From Belliella filtrata (lineage in GTDB: Bacteria > Bacteroidota > Bacteroidia > Cytophagales > Cyclobacteriaceae), in the NCBI RefSeq assembly GCF_022549775.1, contig NZ_JAKZGP010000013.1, positions 1 through 64,000 on the forward strand: DNA of 64,000 nucleotides. The letters are read 5' to 3'. The notes under the pieces were generated by a model. The model was not told the origin of the DNA and did no database searches. It worked only from the letters and a program-made list of their open reading frames with translations. Position 1 is the first letter of the stretch; the number at the start of each line of letters is the position of its first letter. Made by a program: the position numbers and the translations under genes. Positions 7,377 through 16,813 of this stretch are shown piece after piece.

Positions 7377-8489
7377 TCAAAAACTTACCCTTCCTTTCCA
7401 TTTGTACCTGCCTCTTATACTCCATATTCCAACCACAATCACATAAAAAGGATGTATCATACTTGTCAATATCCTATGCTGCCAGGTGGGAAATACATTG
7501 AAATGACTACAAACTTTTCCAAGCACAAATCCCTCCACTACACACTTAGAAAACCAAAGGAAAATCAGTAGCAATAAACCCTCAAAACCATGCAAAACTG
7601 GAAATGCAATGGTGAAAATCCAAAAAAGCTGAAAGCAAAATGGAACCAATGAAAAAATACCGTGAACAAAATCATGTCCTCGCCACTTTGATGCCCAGCG
7701 AACCCGCTGCGAAAGCATTGTACCCCAATCACCATGTGAATTTGTGACTACCAAGGATGAGTTTGATCTCTCGTATGCTATAGCCTCACTCCCATACTTC
7801 TGTGCAATTTTTTTGAGTAAAAACTCATCATCACCACTAAGCAAGCTCCTATTTCCCTCATATCCTGAAACTTCCACAAACGCACTTTTCCTATACGCCA
7901 AATTGGCTCCGCTACACATCAAAGGCCTTTTCAATCGGATAGCTGTATGGGAAACCAAAATAATACTTGCCCAATCAAGCTGTTGAAAAGCATCAAAAAA
8001 TCCAACTTTTTGCTTATTCATCACTGGACCTGCGACTAGCATCACTTTTGGATCAGAGAACTTTTCTAGCATACTCATGATCCACAATGGAGTAACTTCA
8101 CAATCTGCATCTGTGGTAAATATCAAGTCCCCTTTGGCCTGGTTCACTGCCGCTTCTATGGCCGCCTTTTTGCCTTGATGAGAAGACCTCAAAAGTATAT
8201 GCTGAGATGTATAGGTGCTATTTTTAATCAAATCTTCAAGCAATGCAATCGATCTATCTTCACTATGATCATCGATCCAAATCACCTCCATCGGCCTGAT
8301 AATCTGCCGCTCTACAGATTCAAAAATCAGTCGCAAGTTACCCTCTTCATTGCGAAAGGGAACCAACATCGTCGCTTGATAATCACACCCTTCAGTCTTA
8401 GCAAATGATGTATTTCCTTGCCATAAAAGACCCAATAGGATCATCAATGTGGCATAAACAATCCCAAGAAAAAGGAATAATGTTATCAT
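7377..8489 (-). CDS. Membrane glycosyltransferase, family 2
   Basis: A 370-aa GT2 enzyme with an N-terminal membrane helix (about 2-23), then IDDHSED, TDADCEV, SGDDE and QRVRW motifs in order, and at least two C-terminal membrane helices. It has the same architecture as the glycosyltransferase at 4050-5198 and is probably a distant paralogue acting in the same surface-polysaccharide pathway. TGDDE/SGDDE in place of TED is common among non-cellulose GT2 enzymes. It is the first gene of the leftward cluster; ruvC starts divergently only 21 bp away, so one promoter must overlap the other's coding start or lie inside a gene. Confidence 0.86.
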   Translation of the reverse strand: MITLFLFLGIVYATLMILLGLLWQGNTSFAKTEGCDYQATMLVPFRNEEGNLRLIFESVERQIIRPMEVIWIDDHSEDRSIALLEDLIKNSTYTSQHILLRSSHQGKKAAIEAAVNQAKGDLIFTTDADCEVTPLWIMSMLEKFSDPKVMLVAGPVMNKQKVGFFDAFQQLDWASIILVSHTAIRLKRPLMCSGANLAYRKSAFVEVSGYEGNRSLLSGDDEFLLKKIAQKYGSEAIAYERSNSSLVVTNSHGDWGTMLSQRVRWASKWRGHDFVHGIFSLVPFCFQLFWIFTIAFPVLHGFEGLLLLIFLWFSKCVVEGFVLGKVCSHFNVFPTWQHRILTSMIHPFYVIVVGIWSIRGRYKWKGRVSF

Positions 8490-8510
8490 GAATAAGCGTA
8501 AATTGCGGAG

Positions 8511-9089
8511 ATGAGTAAAATAGAGAAAAAAGCGCCAAAGGAAAAAATAATATTAGGAATAGATCCTGGAACCAATGTCATGGGCTATGGATTGATCCTG
8601 GTCGTGGGCAACAAGTACAGTCTTATTCAGTTTGGAGTGATTCATCTCAAAAAATACACAACGCATGAGCTAAAGCTCAAAAAAATCTTCGAAAGGGTCA
8701 CTGGCATCATAGATGAGTTCCATCCAGACACTGTCGCTCTTGAAGCTCCTTTTTATGGAGAAAATATCCAATCCATGCTCAAGCTTGGCAGAGCACAAGG
8801 GGTAGCTATGGCTGCAGCACTTGCCAGAGAAATCCCCATTACAGAATACGCTCCAAAAAAAGTAAAACAATCTGTAACTGGAAATGGAAATGCCTCTAAA
8901 GAGCAAGTTGCCGAAATGCTCAAGACTTTATTAGGCATCAAAGAACTGCCAAAGCTTCTGGATGCTACAGATGCTTTGGCAGTGGCAATATGTCATCATT
9001 TCCATGAAGGAAGAATTCAAAGTCGTGGGAGAAATGCGGGATGGAAGTCCTTCTTAGAAGAAAACCCAGACCGAGTGAAAGGCAATTAG
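8511..9089 (+). CDS. ruvC: Holliday junction resolvase RuvC
   Basis: This endonuclease cuts Holliday junctions with RuvAB during recombination. The 192-aa protein shows the RNase H-fold catalytic acids: D18 in GIDPGT, E78 in ALEAP, and D151/D154 in [11 protein letters not shown]. The [18 protein letters not shown] region matches the DNA-contacting segment of the family. The last 25 residues form a basic tail. Length is slightly above the usual 160-185 because of this tail and an N-terminal Lys-rich extension. It is the only rightward gene between leftward operons and ends 5 bp before the convergent phosphatase gene. Confidence 0.95.
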   Translation: MSKIEKKAPKEKIILGIDPGTNVMGYGLILVVGNKYSLIQFGVIHLKKYTTHELKLKKIFERVTGIIDEFHPDTVALEAPFYGENIQSMLKLGRAQGVAMAAALAREIPITEYAPKKVKQSVTGNGNASKEQVAEMLKTLLGIKELPKLLDATDALAVAICHHFHEGRIQSRGRNAGWKSFLEENPDRVKGN

Positions 9090-9094
9090 CCAGG

Positions 9095-10030
9095 TCACTT
9101 TTCTATTTCACCATGATAGATTGTCCTGCCTTGCTTGTTGATAACATCAAACTGTATTTTATCCGCATCCAAAGCAAATAACATAAAGCCTGCTTCAGAT
9201 GCTGTAAACTTGGTATATGGCAAGGTCTTGCTCGGAGTCACTTCAGATGCGGAGCCTGATATGATCTGACGAATTCCATCCTTTTCGAGGTATTGCAAAC
9301 TATGGTCATGCCCACTGATATACAGGTCAACTCCTAATTCCTTAAAATAAGCTTCGAGAGATTTTCTAATTGCAATGGTATCATAGCCCTCTGTCCTTCC
9401 TCCCGTGTACATCGGGTGATGTCCCACTACGATCTTCCAGCCGATTTCCTCATCCTTGCTTGTCAGCATCTCCTTCATCCATTTCTTTTGAGCTAATGTA
9501 TCCGTTTTAGCTACATTCGGCCCATAAGTGGGATTATCATAAAACTGTGGGATAAGACTATTGGTATCTATAAATAGGAAAAGTGCTTTCTTTTCCGAAC
9601 CTCTCACACCGATAGTTTTTGCAAAATATCGCCCTGGCATGTTCCATCTGCGCGAGAGCTTGCTGTACTCGACCTGAGCATCAGGATCACCTAGATAATC
9701 ATGATTTCCCAAGATGGCATACCAATCGATCTGCAAATGGTAACTTTTATATATTTCTTCGAAGGAATACTTCCACAAGGGATCTTGCACACTTCTTACC
9801 CCATTTGGATAAAAATTATCCCCAGTAGAAATGATAAACCCGGGCTTATATTTGATTACCTGATGAAGAAGCTGGTCTGCCACCTCTAGCTGATGATCGT
9901 CACCATTTCTTCCCCAATCTCCTATCACGATAAATTTCCCAGATCGATCCGCAGGATCAATGGTCTGGGACTGAACTTCCAGTCCCAAAGCCATAAATGG
10001 TATTATGAATACTAAATAAATAAACCTCAT
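9095..10030 (-). CDS. Secreted purple-acid-type metallophosphatase
   Basis: A 311-aa calcineurin-fold phosphoesterase with a signal peptide (about 1-21, ending QSQ). Motifs in order are GDWG (37-40), GDNFY (70-74), GNHDY (108-112), then GHHPM and GHDHSLQ, the ligand set of mammalian-TRAP/ACP5-like purple acid phosphatases; the Tyr after GDNF is the colour-giving ligand. It would hydrolyse phosphomonoesters in the periplasm or outside. The start lies 2 bp after the SusD stop, so it is the last gene of the sigma-fecR-susC-susD operon and probably releases phosphate from the compound that system captures. Confidence 0.88.
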   Translation of the reverse strand: MRFIYLVFIIPFMALGLEVQSQTIDPADRSGKFIVIGDWGRNGDDHQLEVADQLLHQVIKYKPGFIISTGDNFYPNGVRSVQDPLWKYSFEEIYKSYHLQIDWYAILGNHDYLGDPDAQVEYSKLSRRWNMPGRYFAKTIGVRGSEKKALFLFIDTNSLIPQFYDNPTYGPNVAKTDTLAQKKWMKEMLTSKDEEIGWKIVVGHHPMYTGGRTEGYDTIAIRKSLEAYFKELGVDLYISGHDHSLQYLEKDGIRQIISGSASEVTPSKTLPYTKFTASEAGFMLFALDADKIQFDVINKQGRTIYHGEIEK

Positions 10031-10032
10031 AC

Positions 10033-11601
10033 CTACCTATATCCTGGATTCTGAACCAATCTTGGATTTGTAGCCAATTCCCCTTGTGGAATAGGATAAA
10101 ATCTCCTGTAGGTTTCTTGGTTTGTTTTGACGGGCAAGCCTGTAGCAGCATCCCTTCCCCATGCTGATTCATAAGTACCAAACCTAATCAAATCATTTCT
10201 CCTCCATGTTTCACCTGCCATTTCTCTGCCACGTTCATCTAGCAAAGTAGATAGGTCTATTGAGGTATAAGGGCTTGCATTTCTTATCGATCTAACCTGA
10301 TTGACTAATTCTAAAGCACTTTGTCCCATTGGATCTGCCGCCCCTCTTAAGATAGCTTCTGCTTTCAAGAGCACAAAATCAGCGTACCTGAAGAGAACGA
10401 AATCATTTCTTGAGTCTCGGCTTGATGTCCATGTGCCATCTGGGGTATATTTTACATTTCTAGCTCCTTGTGCTATCTGCTGTGGCGACCTACCTCTATC
10501 AAAGGTCTCTACATTCACAAAAGCTATCTCCGGGTCATGATTGACATGATAAGCCCCATCCATCATTGGGCTTCCGTCATTATAGAATTGAGGACCAGCA
10601 AGCCATATTTGATTTCTAACATCATTTAGATCCTCTTCAAACAAGTAGTAAAAATCAGCCCAAGTATGTTGACAGTTGCCCACACTAATCGTAGTAGGCA
10701 AGCCATAGTTCACCCTTGAAAGTGGGTGTAGCGGAAACCTACCCAATCTCATTCCATTGGCACCAAAGTTTTGATCAAATGGAATAGCAAAGATTATCTC
10801 TCTAACCTGTGGGCCATTAGCTACATCAAACATCCCCATAAAATCTGCCTCTAGTTCAAAAGATCGATTTCCACCATTGCTAGTTGCATTCATGATCAAG
10901 TTGATCGATTCAAGGGCTTCTTGATACTTAGGAGTTCCAGCGTAAATCTCTGCACTCATATGTAATTTGGCTAGCAAGGCATGCGCCATCCAGAAAGTAG
11001 GCTTACCATAAGTCACCGTCCCAATTTCTTTGGACAAATAGGGTAAAGCATCATTGATTTCATTGACTAAGAAGTTGTATACCTCTCCACTACTGCTATT
11101 GGAAGGAAGCTCCAAATTCCCATATGCAGGACTGATAGGAACATTCCCGAAGAGGTCAAGTGCGAAGAAATAGTACAATGCACGCATGGTTCGGATTTCG
11201 GCCAAAGTCCTTTCCTTTGTTTCACTTTCAGGTGCTGGCTCCAAGGCTGCAAGTATCTCTCCACACAAGCTTACTCCCCTATAAGCCCATGTCCATGTAG
11301 TAGCGATATGTGGATGTGTCTCATCCCAAGTATGAAGATTGAGCTGAATGTATCGCCCGCCATCATAATAATCAGCTCCTCTAGCTGTCAGAACAGCTTC
11401 ATCTGTAGACAATTCTTGCAAATAGTAGTAGTCTAGTGCAATGTTGTTTCTCATTTGCACATACACTGGCCCTGTCACAGAAGCAAATTCAGCTTCTGTT
11501 TTAGGAAAAACATCAGATGTATAACTGGACTCGATTGGCACATCCAAATCTGTACATGAGATCACAGCTAATGATAGTATTGTATAAAATAGTTTTTTCA
11601 T
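10033..11601 (-). CDS. SusD/RagB family outer-membrane lipoprotein (locus 1)
   Basis: A 522-aa SusD-type ligand-binding lipoprotein. The N-terminus MKKLFYTILSLAVISC gives a lipobox with Cys16. The helical TPR-like part (e.g. TRALYYFFALDLFGNVP) and the C-terminal RagB block (FVLFRYADFVLLKAEAIL ... WRRNDLIRFG ... YPIPQGEL ... NPGY) are characteristic. It covers the cognate SusC pore and binds substrate at the cell surface. It follows susC by 12 bp and precedes the phosphatase by 2 bp. Confidence 0.94.
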   Translation of the reverse strand: MKKLFYTILSLAVISCTDLDVPIESSYTSDVFPKTEAEFASVTGPVYVQMRNNIALDYYYLQELSTDEAVLTARGADYYDGGRYIQLNLHTWDETHPHIATTWTWAYRGVSLCGEILAALEPAPESETKERTLAEIRTMRALYYFFALDLFGNVPISPAYGNLELPSNSSSGEVYNFLVNEINDALPYLSKEIGTVTYGKPTFWMAHALLAKLHMSAEIYAGTPKYQEALESINLIMNATSNGGNRSFELEADFMGMFDVANGPQVREIIFAIPFDQNFGANGMRLGRFPLHPLSRVNYGLPTTISVGNCQHTWADFYYLFEEDLNDVRNQIWLAGPQFYNDGSPMMDGAYHVNHDPEIAFVNVETFDRGRSPQQIAQGARNVKYTPDGTWTSSRDSRNDFVLFRYADFVLLKAEAILRGAADPMGQSALELVNQVRSIRNASPYTSIDLSTLLDERGREMAGETWRRNDLIRFGTYESAWGRDAATGLPVKTNQETYRRFYPIPQGELATNPRLVQNPGYR

Positions 11602-11613
11602 GTTCTGTTAATT

Positions 11614-14600
11614 TTAGAAGTCTAAAGTCATCCCAAGCATGAATCCTCGGGTTCTAGGATAGAAATTATTATTATCAAACCCTGGAGTCAATCCACCGAG
11701 GTTTACTTCAGGATCAATGCCTGAATATTTGGTAAAGACAAACAGGTTGTTACCTGTCAGGTAGACATTTAAGTTTTTGACATGGCTGCGATTCACCAAT
11801 GGGAAGTTGTAAGCAAGGGTAGCATTATCTACTCTTAGAAATGAACCCGACTCTAAGTACCTGTCTGAATAAAAATTGTTGTTGACATCCGTCATAGGTT
11901 CATCGGCAGCAGAAAGTGGAATGTTTCTCAGGTAAGCTTGACTTACACTGCTGAGCACTGCACGAGTTGAATTCAGGATTTGATTCCCATATACTCCTCT
12001 GATAAAGACGTTCAAAGACCAGTTACCATAATGGAAGTTATTACCTAATCCGTAAGTGAACTTGGGTTGTGCATGGCCCATAAGCACAGCATCTGCTGGA
12101 AATCTAGGTGCAGCAGTCACTCCACCGTCTGGAGTAAAGAATGTTGAGACGCCGTTCTCATTTCTTCCTGCCCAATGGTATAAGTTGAACAATCCAATGG
12201 GATAACCTTCCTTGATCAATTGGGTATTGACCCCACTTACACCAGCACCAGATCCTCCGGCAGTAGGTATGGAGTCAAGCTGATACTCGAAATTTGAAAG
12301 CTTCTCCACCCTGTTTCTATTATGCGCTATATTTCCAGTCACATCCCATCCAAACTTACCTTTTTGCATCAAATTGGCTTGTAGAGTAAATTCCACACCT
12401 TTATTAGAAATCTCTCCAACATTGGCTGTCATAGTAGGGTGCACAAATAGCGTAGTAGATACAGGATAGTAAAAGATAAGGTCTGAAGTGTACTTATTAT
12501 ACCATTCGACTGTACCGCTGATTTTACCTTTGAACATGCTGAAATCAAGACCTAAATTGAGCATGGATGTCTTTTCCCATCTTAAATCATCGTTAACATT
12601 GGCCACTGACCCCATCGCTTGTTCATATACCCCATTGTTGTAATACATCCCAGAGCTTCCAAACCTGAATACTGTCAACAAAGGATCAAAACCAAGTGAG
12701 TTACCCGTCACACCGTATCCAGCTCTAAGTTTTAGTTGTTGAAAAGTGCTTTGATTGGAAAGGAATCCTTCTTCGTGCATAAGCCAGCCGAAAGATGCCG
12801 CCGGGAAGTTCCCCCACCTATTTTGCTCACTAAATGCTGAAGATCCATCTCTACGCATGGATACTTGCAACAAGTATTTATCCAAAAAGGAATAGTTCAA
12901 TCTTGAATAAAAGGAAATGATCCTCAATGGTACTTGACTAAAGCCACCATAATCTACCCGGATATTGCTAGAGCCAAGTCCCAAATTTTCAGCACCAGTC
13001 ACATCTGACACAAAACCTGTGTTGGTAGATTGAAAGCCATCATTGTTCACGTCATTTTGCCATGAATACCCTCCTAATATTTTCAATTCATGAGACATGG
13101 TATTGATCGGAGTGTAATCGAAAAATGTCTCAAGCACTTTCCTTGTATTCTGCACACTGAAGCGCTTAGCGACACCGCCCGCTTGTAGACCAGAATAGGA
13201 AGTACCTTCATAATTGATCGGTAAGATAGAGGCACTATTTTGGTATTGCTTACCCTCAAACTTCTCCAATTGATAAGACCCTAAAACATTGACATTGAAA
13301 TTCTTAGTAACATCAAATTTTGCTGATATAAAACCAAGAAGCGTATTATTCTGCCTTTCATCTTGATTCAACGCTATGATTCCAAGCGGGTTGAAATAGT
13401 TGGAGGTATGATCTATTGTGTTTTCCTTGAAGCTACCATCTGTATCATATACATTGACTGTAGGAAGGTAAGAAATCATCTGTCGGTATACTTCCTCTCT
13501 GACAAGCTTTTGATTGTCAAGTGAGTTGGTCAATTGAAAGTTTAGCTTAAACTTATCATTGAAACCTTTCTGATCTAAAGAGAATTGAGCTATCACCCTT
13601 TCTCTGCCTGATCCCCTTATGATACCTTCTTGATTGAAGTAATTCACACTGGCATTGAAAGTGGCACGTTCAGTACCCCCACCATAGCTTAGGGTATGAT
13701 TCTGACTTACCCCTTGTCTGGTTACGACATCTTGCCAGTTGGTATTGACAAATGTTGTATCTCCTTGATTGACAATGAAGTCATTGTCATTTGGAAAGAG
13801 TCGCTGCTCATTTCGTGCAAGATAACCTCGTAACTCATCTCCAGTCATCATTCTAAGTGAATTTGAGGCATTTTCTAAACCAGCGTAAGCATGATAGCTA
13901 AAACCATATGTAGGTTGGGCTTTTCTGGTAGTGACCATAATCACCCCATTGGCTGCCCTACTCCCATAAATTGCCGTAGCAGAAGCATCCTTGAGCACTT
14001 CGATAGACACGATATTATCAGGAGCGACCAGGTTGATCGAAGCTCCTGGCACGCCATCTATCACATAAAATGGCTGCTGAGCCGCTCCTTCACGCAATGT
14101 GGATGCTCCGCGAAGCACGATATTCGCTCCACCATTCGGATTTCCATCTCTACTGATCACAAGGCCTGCAACTTTTCCTTGAAGAAGTTGCTCTGGTGAA
14201 GCAAGTACACCTCTATTGAATTCTTTTGGAGATACACTGGTCACTGAACTGGTAAGTTTCTCCCTACTTACTTCCCCATAACCAATCACAACGGCTTCTT
14301 CCAAGACATTTTCTGTACTTTTCAACCGAATAAGGATGTCAGTTTTGTTGCCCAACACCAATTCCATAGACTCATATCCCAACATTGAAATCACCAATAC
14401 ATCAGTTTCTTCCAGACCCGAAAACCTGAAATTCCCATCCATATCACTGATCTGACCTGTGTTCTTGTTTTTCACTTGAATGGTCGCCCCAAACAGTGGC
14501 TCATCAGTCTCTGCATCTATCACTTGCCCCTTAACCTCGACTTTTCTGACCTGGGCACTTGGTGAAGGTGATGTTGGTACTCTAGTAGTTGTGACTCTCT

Positions 14601-14931
14601 GTACCAAATGAACCCCTCCCTTTTCTACTATCTTTACTTGATGATTTTTTTCTATTTCTAAGATTACCTCTTGTAATTTTTTTCCATGAAATTGCTGATT
14701 TTTGATTTGAATACCTTTTAGCTCACTTGCATTATAGACCAAGTTCAAATTATGCTCTTTCTGAAGCATTTTAAGAACTTCCACTAGTGCCACCTCTTGG
14801 CTATCTAGTCGTGCCATGGCCAATTGACCATAACTGGGATGATTCAAACTTGCACTGTAAAGGAATACCCCTACGAGCAACCTCATCCAAACTGCTTTGA
14901 AGGCTGATTTTCGCCTTTTGTTTTTTTTCAT
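11614..14931 (-). CDS. SusC/RagA TonB-dependent transporter with STN domain (locus 1)
   Basis: A 1105-aa outer-membrane transporter. After a signal peptide (about 1-36) comes an STN signalling domain (about 43-112), then a carboxypeptidase-regulatory-like domain (about 127-210; VKGQVIDAETDEPLFGATIQ), the SusC plug (YGEVSREKLTSSVTSV onward, with LRGASTL and YVIDGVPG), and a beta-barrel ending in TLDF. The STN domain indicates that substrate binding is signalled to the FecR anti-sigma factor encoded just upstream. Co-transcribed with susD. The substrate is unknown; the linked phosphatase hints at a phosphorylated compound. Confidence 0.95.
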   Translation of the reverse strand: MKKNKRRKSAFKAVWMRLLVGVFLYSASLNHPSYGQLAMARLDSQEVALVEVLKMLQKEHNLNLVYNASELKGIQIKNQQFHGKKLQEVILEIEKNHQVKIVEKGGVHLVQRVTTTRVPTSPSPSAQVRKVEVKGQVIDAETDEPLFGATIQVKNKNTGQISDMDGNFRFSGLEETDVLVISMLGYESMELVLGNKTDILIRLKSTENVLEEAVVIGYGEVSREKLTSSVTSVSPKEFNRGVLASPEQLLQGKVAGLVISRDGNPNGGANIVLRGASTLREGAAQQPFYVIDGVPGASINLVAPDNIVSIEVLKDASATAIYGSRAANGVIMVTTRKAQPTYGFSYHAYAGLENASNSLRMMTGDELRGYLARNEQRLFPNDNDFIVNQGDTTFVNTNWQDVVTRQGVSQNHTLSYGGGTERATFNASVNYFNQEGIIRGSGRERVIAQFSLDQKGFNDKFKLNFQLTNSLDNQKLVREEVYRQMISYLPTVNVYDTDGSFKENTIDHTSNYFNPLGIIALNQDERQNNTLLGFISAKFDVTKNFNVNVLGSYQLEKFEGKQYQNSASILPINYEGTSYSGLQAGGVAKRFSVQNTRKVLETFFDYTPINTMSHELKILGGYSWQNDVNNDGFQSTNTGFVSDVTGAENLGLGSSNIRVDYGGFSQVPLRIISFYSRLNYSFLDKYLLQVSMRRDGSSAFSEQNRWGNFPAASFGWLMHEEGFLSNQSTFQQLKLRAGYGVTGNSLGFDPLLTVFRFGSSGMYYNNGVYEQAMGSVANVNDDLRWEKTSMLNLGLDFSMFKGKISGTVEWYNKYTSDLIFYYPVSTTLFVHPTMTANVGEISNKGVEFTLQANLMQKGKFGWDVTGNIAHNRNRVEKLSNFEYQLDSIPTAGGSGAGVSGVNTQLIKEGYPIGLFNLYHWAGRNENGVSTFFTPDGGVTAAPRFPADAVLMGHAQPKFTYGLGNNFHYGNWSLNVFIRGVYGNQILNSTRAVLSSVSQAYLRNIPLSAADEPMTDVNNNFYSDRYLESGSFLRVDNATLAYNFPLVNRSHVKNLNVYLTGNNLFVFTKYSGIDPEVNLGGLTPGFDNNNFYPRTRGFMLGMTLDF

Positions 14932-15000
14932 TACTTTCGTATTTAAAGCGTATAAATTGGTTTATCTGCTTGACTTCAAGTCATTGGCGGTAGCCTGTTG

Positions 15001-15028
15001 ATCGGTACCCGTTGGCGCGGGTATCGAT
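15001..15028 (+). other. Inverted repeat between fecR and susC (locus 1)
   Basis: ATCGGTACCCG (15001-15011) and CGGGTATCGAT (15018-15028) form an 11-bp stem around TTGGCG, touching the fecR stop codon. On the plus strand all pairs form, with one G-U; on the operon strand there is an A-C mismatch. No T-tract follows. It may be an intercistronic attenuator or the 3' end of an antisense RNA. Confidence 0.5.
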
Positions 15029-15958
15029 TTACCGAACGACATATTGATCAGCACTGGTTTTGATTAATTCGTATTGATGATTTTTCAAGAGCTCCCCTAT
15101 TGCTTGCATCACTACTTCTTTGTGTAATGTGGCATCTAAATTTGCCGAAAGACTCATATCTACTTCTGTAGAAAATTTGATTTCAAGCCCAAAATAGTTT
15201 GATAGTATTGTTGCGACTTGATACATACTGGCTTCTTCGAAGATTGCTCGAGCCTGATCAAGTCCATCGATCTCCGCTACTTTTCTCTTACTGATTTCTC
15301 CTGTCTGTTTATTGACCTTCCATTGATCCGACTTAGTCAAAAATGATTCTGCTTGTCCTCTGTATTTCACAGATACCAATCCACTCACCACAGTCACTTG
15401 CTGTTCGCGTGATTCTTTATAGCCAATGATTTCGAAGGATGTTCCAAGCACTTCTATGGATGTTTCTTCAAACTGTATCGAAAACGGTTTTGTAGGATCT
15501 TTGAAAACTTCAAAAAAAGCATTGCCCTCAAGTTTGACTTCTCTAGATTCACCAAACGCTTTGGGGTAATACAGCTTGGAGTTTGGCTTCAAGGTAACGA
15601 TAGTCCCATCTGAAAGCGTCAATTCTCTAAACTCTCCAACTCCTGTACTTGCCATTAAGCCAGCACTAGGAGTATTAAAAAACACCATCAACCAGAACAC
15701 TAAACCCAGGCCCACAAGTGGAATAATAGCTGCGGCGATTTTCCAGTTTCTGCTAGGGAATCTTTTGACTTTCCTATGATTCACTTGATCAAGCAAACGT
15801 CGTTTTGCTAAGCTTTTTCTAGCTCTAGACAGTTCAATAGGCTGACCTGACTGATCACCAATAGCATCAAGCCAATCATTTACTATTTTTTGTTCGGCTA
15901 CAGTCGCTTCTCCCGAGATATAGCGATCGATGAGTTTTGAGAGTTTTTTCTTTTCCAA
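15029..15958 (-). CDS. FecR family anti-sigma factor (locus 1)
   Basis: A 309-aa inner-membrane regulator. The cytosolic N-terminal part (1-70; YISGEATVAEQKIVNDWL) binds the sigma factor, one membrane helix lies at about 72-94, a FecR domain follows (LSDGTIVTLKPNSKLYYP ... EVKLEGNAFFEV), and the C-terminal DUF4974/STN-like part contacts the transporter. The start is TTG at 15958; it is preceded by AAGGA at a suitable distance and no in-frame ATG exists upstream, which supports the TTG. It lies 44 bp after the sigma gene and 97 bp before susC, with a hairpin at its stop codon. Confidence 0.9.
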   Translation of the reverse strand: MEKKKLSKLIDRYISGEATVAEQKIVNDWLDAIGDQSGQPIELSRARKSLAKRRLLDQVNHRKVKRFPSRNWKIAAAIIPLVGLGLVFWLMVFFNTPSAGLMASTGVGEFRELTLSDGTIVTLKPNSKLYYPKAFGESREVKLEGNAFFEVFKDPTKPFSIQFEETSIEVLGTSFEIIGYKESREQQVTVVSGLVSVKYRGQAESFLTKSDQWKVNKQTGEISKRKVAEIDGLDQARAIFEEASMYQVATILSNYFGLEIKFSTEVDMSLSANLDATLHKEVVMQAIGELLKNHQYELIKTSADQYVVR

Positions 15959-16002
15959 AGTTCCTTCGTTTGTATAGAAGTTCCTTTGGATCGCCTTTCT
16001 AA

Positions 16003-16617
16003 CTATCCAAAAATCTGAATTAACACAAACTTAGCAATGAAGCTAATTTGGTAACAGGATGTTAATAATCTAGTAAGAAAAGGGGAGAGCTTTTTATTTG
16101 CAGTAGCCGCTTGATTTCTCACGGTCTGCTCTGATACTTGATGCATTTCTGAAATCTCTCGGGTACTATAACCTTCAAGTTCATGCAAAATAAATACTTG
16201 CTGTTCTTTGAGTGGAAGTGAAGATAATTTTGATTTTATAACATGGATCAACTCATCATACATCAGGTCCTTTACGGGATTTTCAGCTCGATCGTAGGAA
16301 GAAATCAAGTAGTCAAGATGCTTTCTTTTGATGCCTTGATCTCTAAAAAGTTTCAAGATTTTTTTTCTTAATGAAGCAAAGAGGTATGATCTGAGGTCAT
16401 TTTGAAGAGCCGGGAAGGATTGATGTTTTTCCCATAAATTTAAAAAAAGCTCCTGAACCAAGTCTTCAGCATCATCCTGATTTTCCAGCGTATTGTTGGC
16501 ATATTTGATCAGTTCCTCCCAGTGCCTATCAAAAATCATTGAAAATGCCTCCTTATCCCCTGAACGAAAAGCATCGATCAATGTCGCCTCCGAGTGGTAT
16601 TTGAGAAGTATTTCCAT
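16003..16617 (-). CDS. ECF-type RNA polymerase sigma factor (locus 1)
   Basis: A 204-aa sigma-70 family protein of the ECF (FecI-like) group. Region 2 is about 25-85 (DRHWEELIKYANN ... DAEDLVQELFLNLWEK) and region 4 is about 130-180 (LPLKEQQVFILHELEGYSTREISEMHQVSEQTVRNQ). It is expected to drive transcription of the adjacent susCD operon when freed from the FecR protein encoded next. A TAACTTTG element lies at 16623-16630 on the minus strand immediately upstream of the ATG, too close for a normal leader. Confidence 0.92.
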   Translation of the reverse strand: MEILLKYHSEATLIDAFRSGDKEAFSMIFDRHWEELIKYANNTLENQDDAEDLVQELFLNLWEKHQSFPALQNDLRSYLFASLRKKILKLFRDQGIKRKHLDYLISSYDRAENPVKDLMYDELIHVIKSKLSSLPLKEQQVFILHELEGYSTREISEMHQVSEQTVRNQAATANKKLSPFLTRLLTSCYQISFIAKFVLIQIFG

Positions 16618-16748
16618 GAGTACAAAGTTAGACTTAATTACATCTCACGATAACCACTCAAAGCGATACAACAAAATGTTGAACTGGGAATAATATAAAA
16701 TTAATATACTTATAACAAAGCAGCGTTTGGCATTAACACCTATTCGAT

Positions 16749-16781
16749 AATAGCTTGAGAAGATTACCCTCTCAAGCTATT
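16749..16781 (-). terminator. Strong hairpin downstream of the GH88 gene
   Basis: AATAGCTTGAGA (16749-16760) pairs perfectly with TCTCAAGCTATT (16770-16781) around a 9-nt loop. It lies 33 bp after the GH88 stop and before the locus 1 sigma gene. There is no real T-tract, but the 12-bp stem at the end of the 17-kb locus is best read as its terminator or an RNA-stabilising 3' hairpin. Confidence 0.6.
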
Positions 16782-16813
16782 AGTATACCTCAAACAAACC
16801 AAGAACAGTGTTC

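Noticed and set aside
13891-14199. 102-codon rightward frame within susC
   Set aside because: Antisense shadow inside the well-conserved plug-domain coding region.
16617-16630. TAACTTTG just before the locus 1 sigma gene as a leaderless promoter
   Set aside because: The -7 match is full but no -33 box is placed upstream, and transcription would start at or after the ATG.
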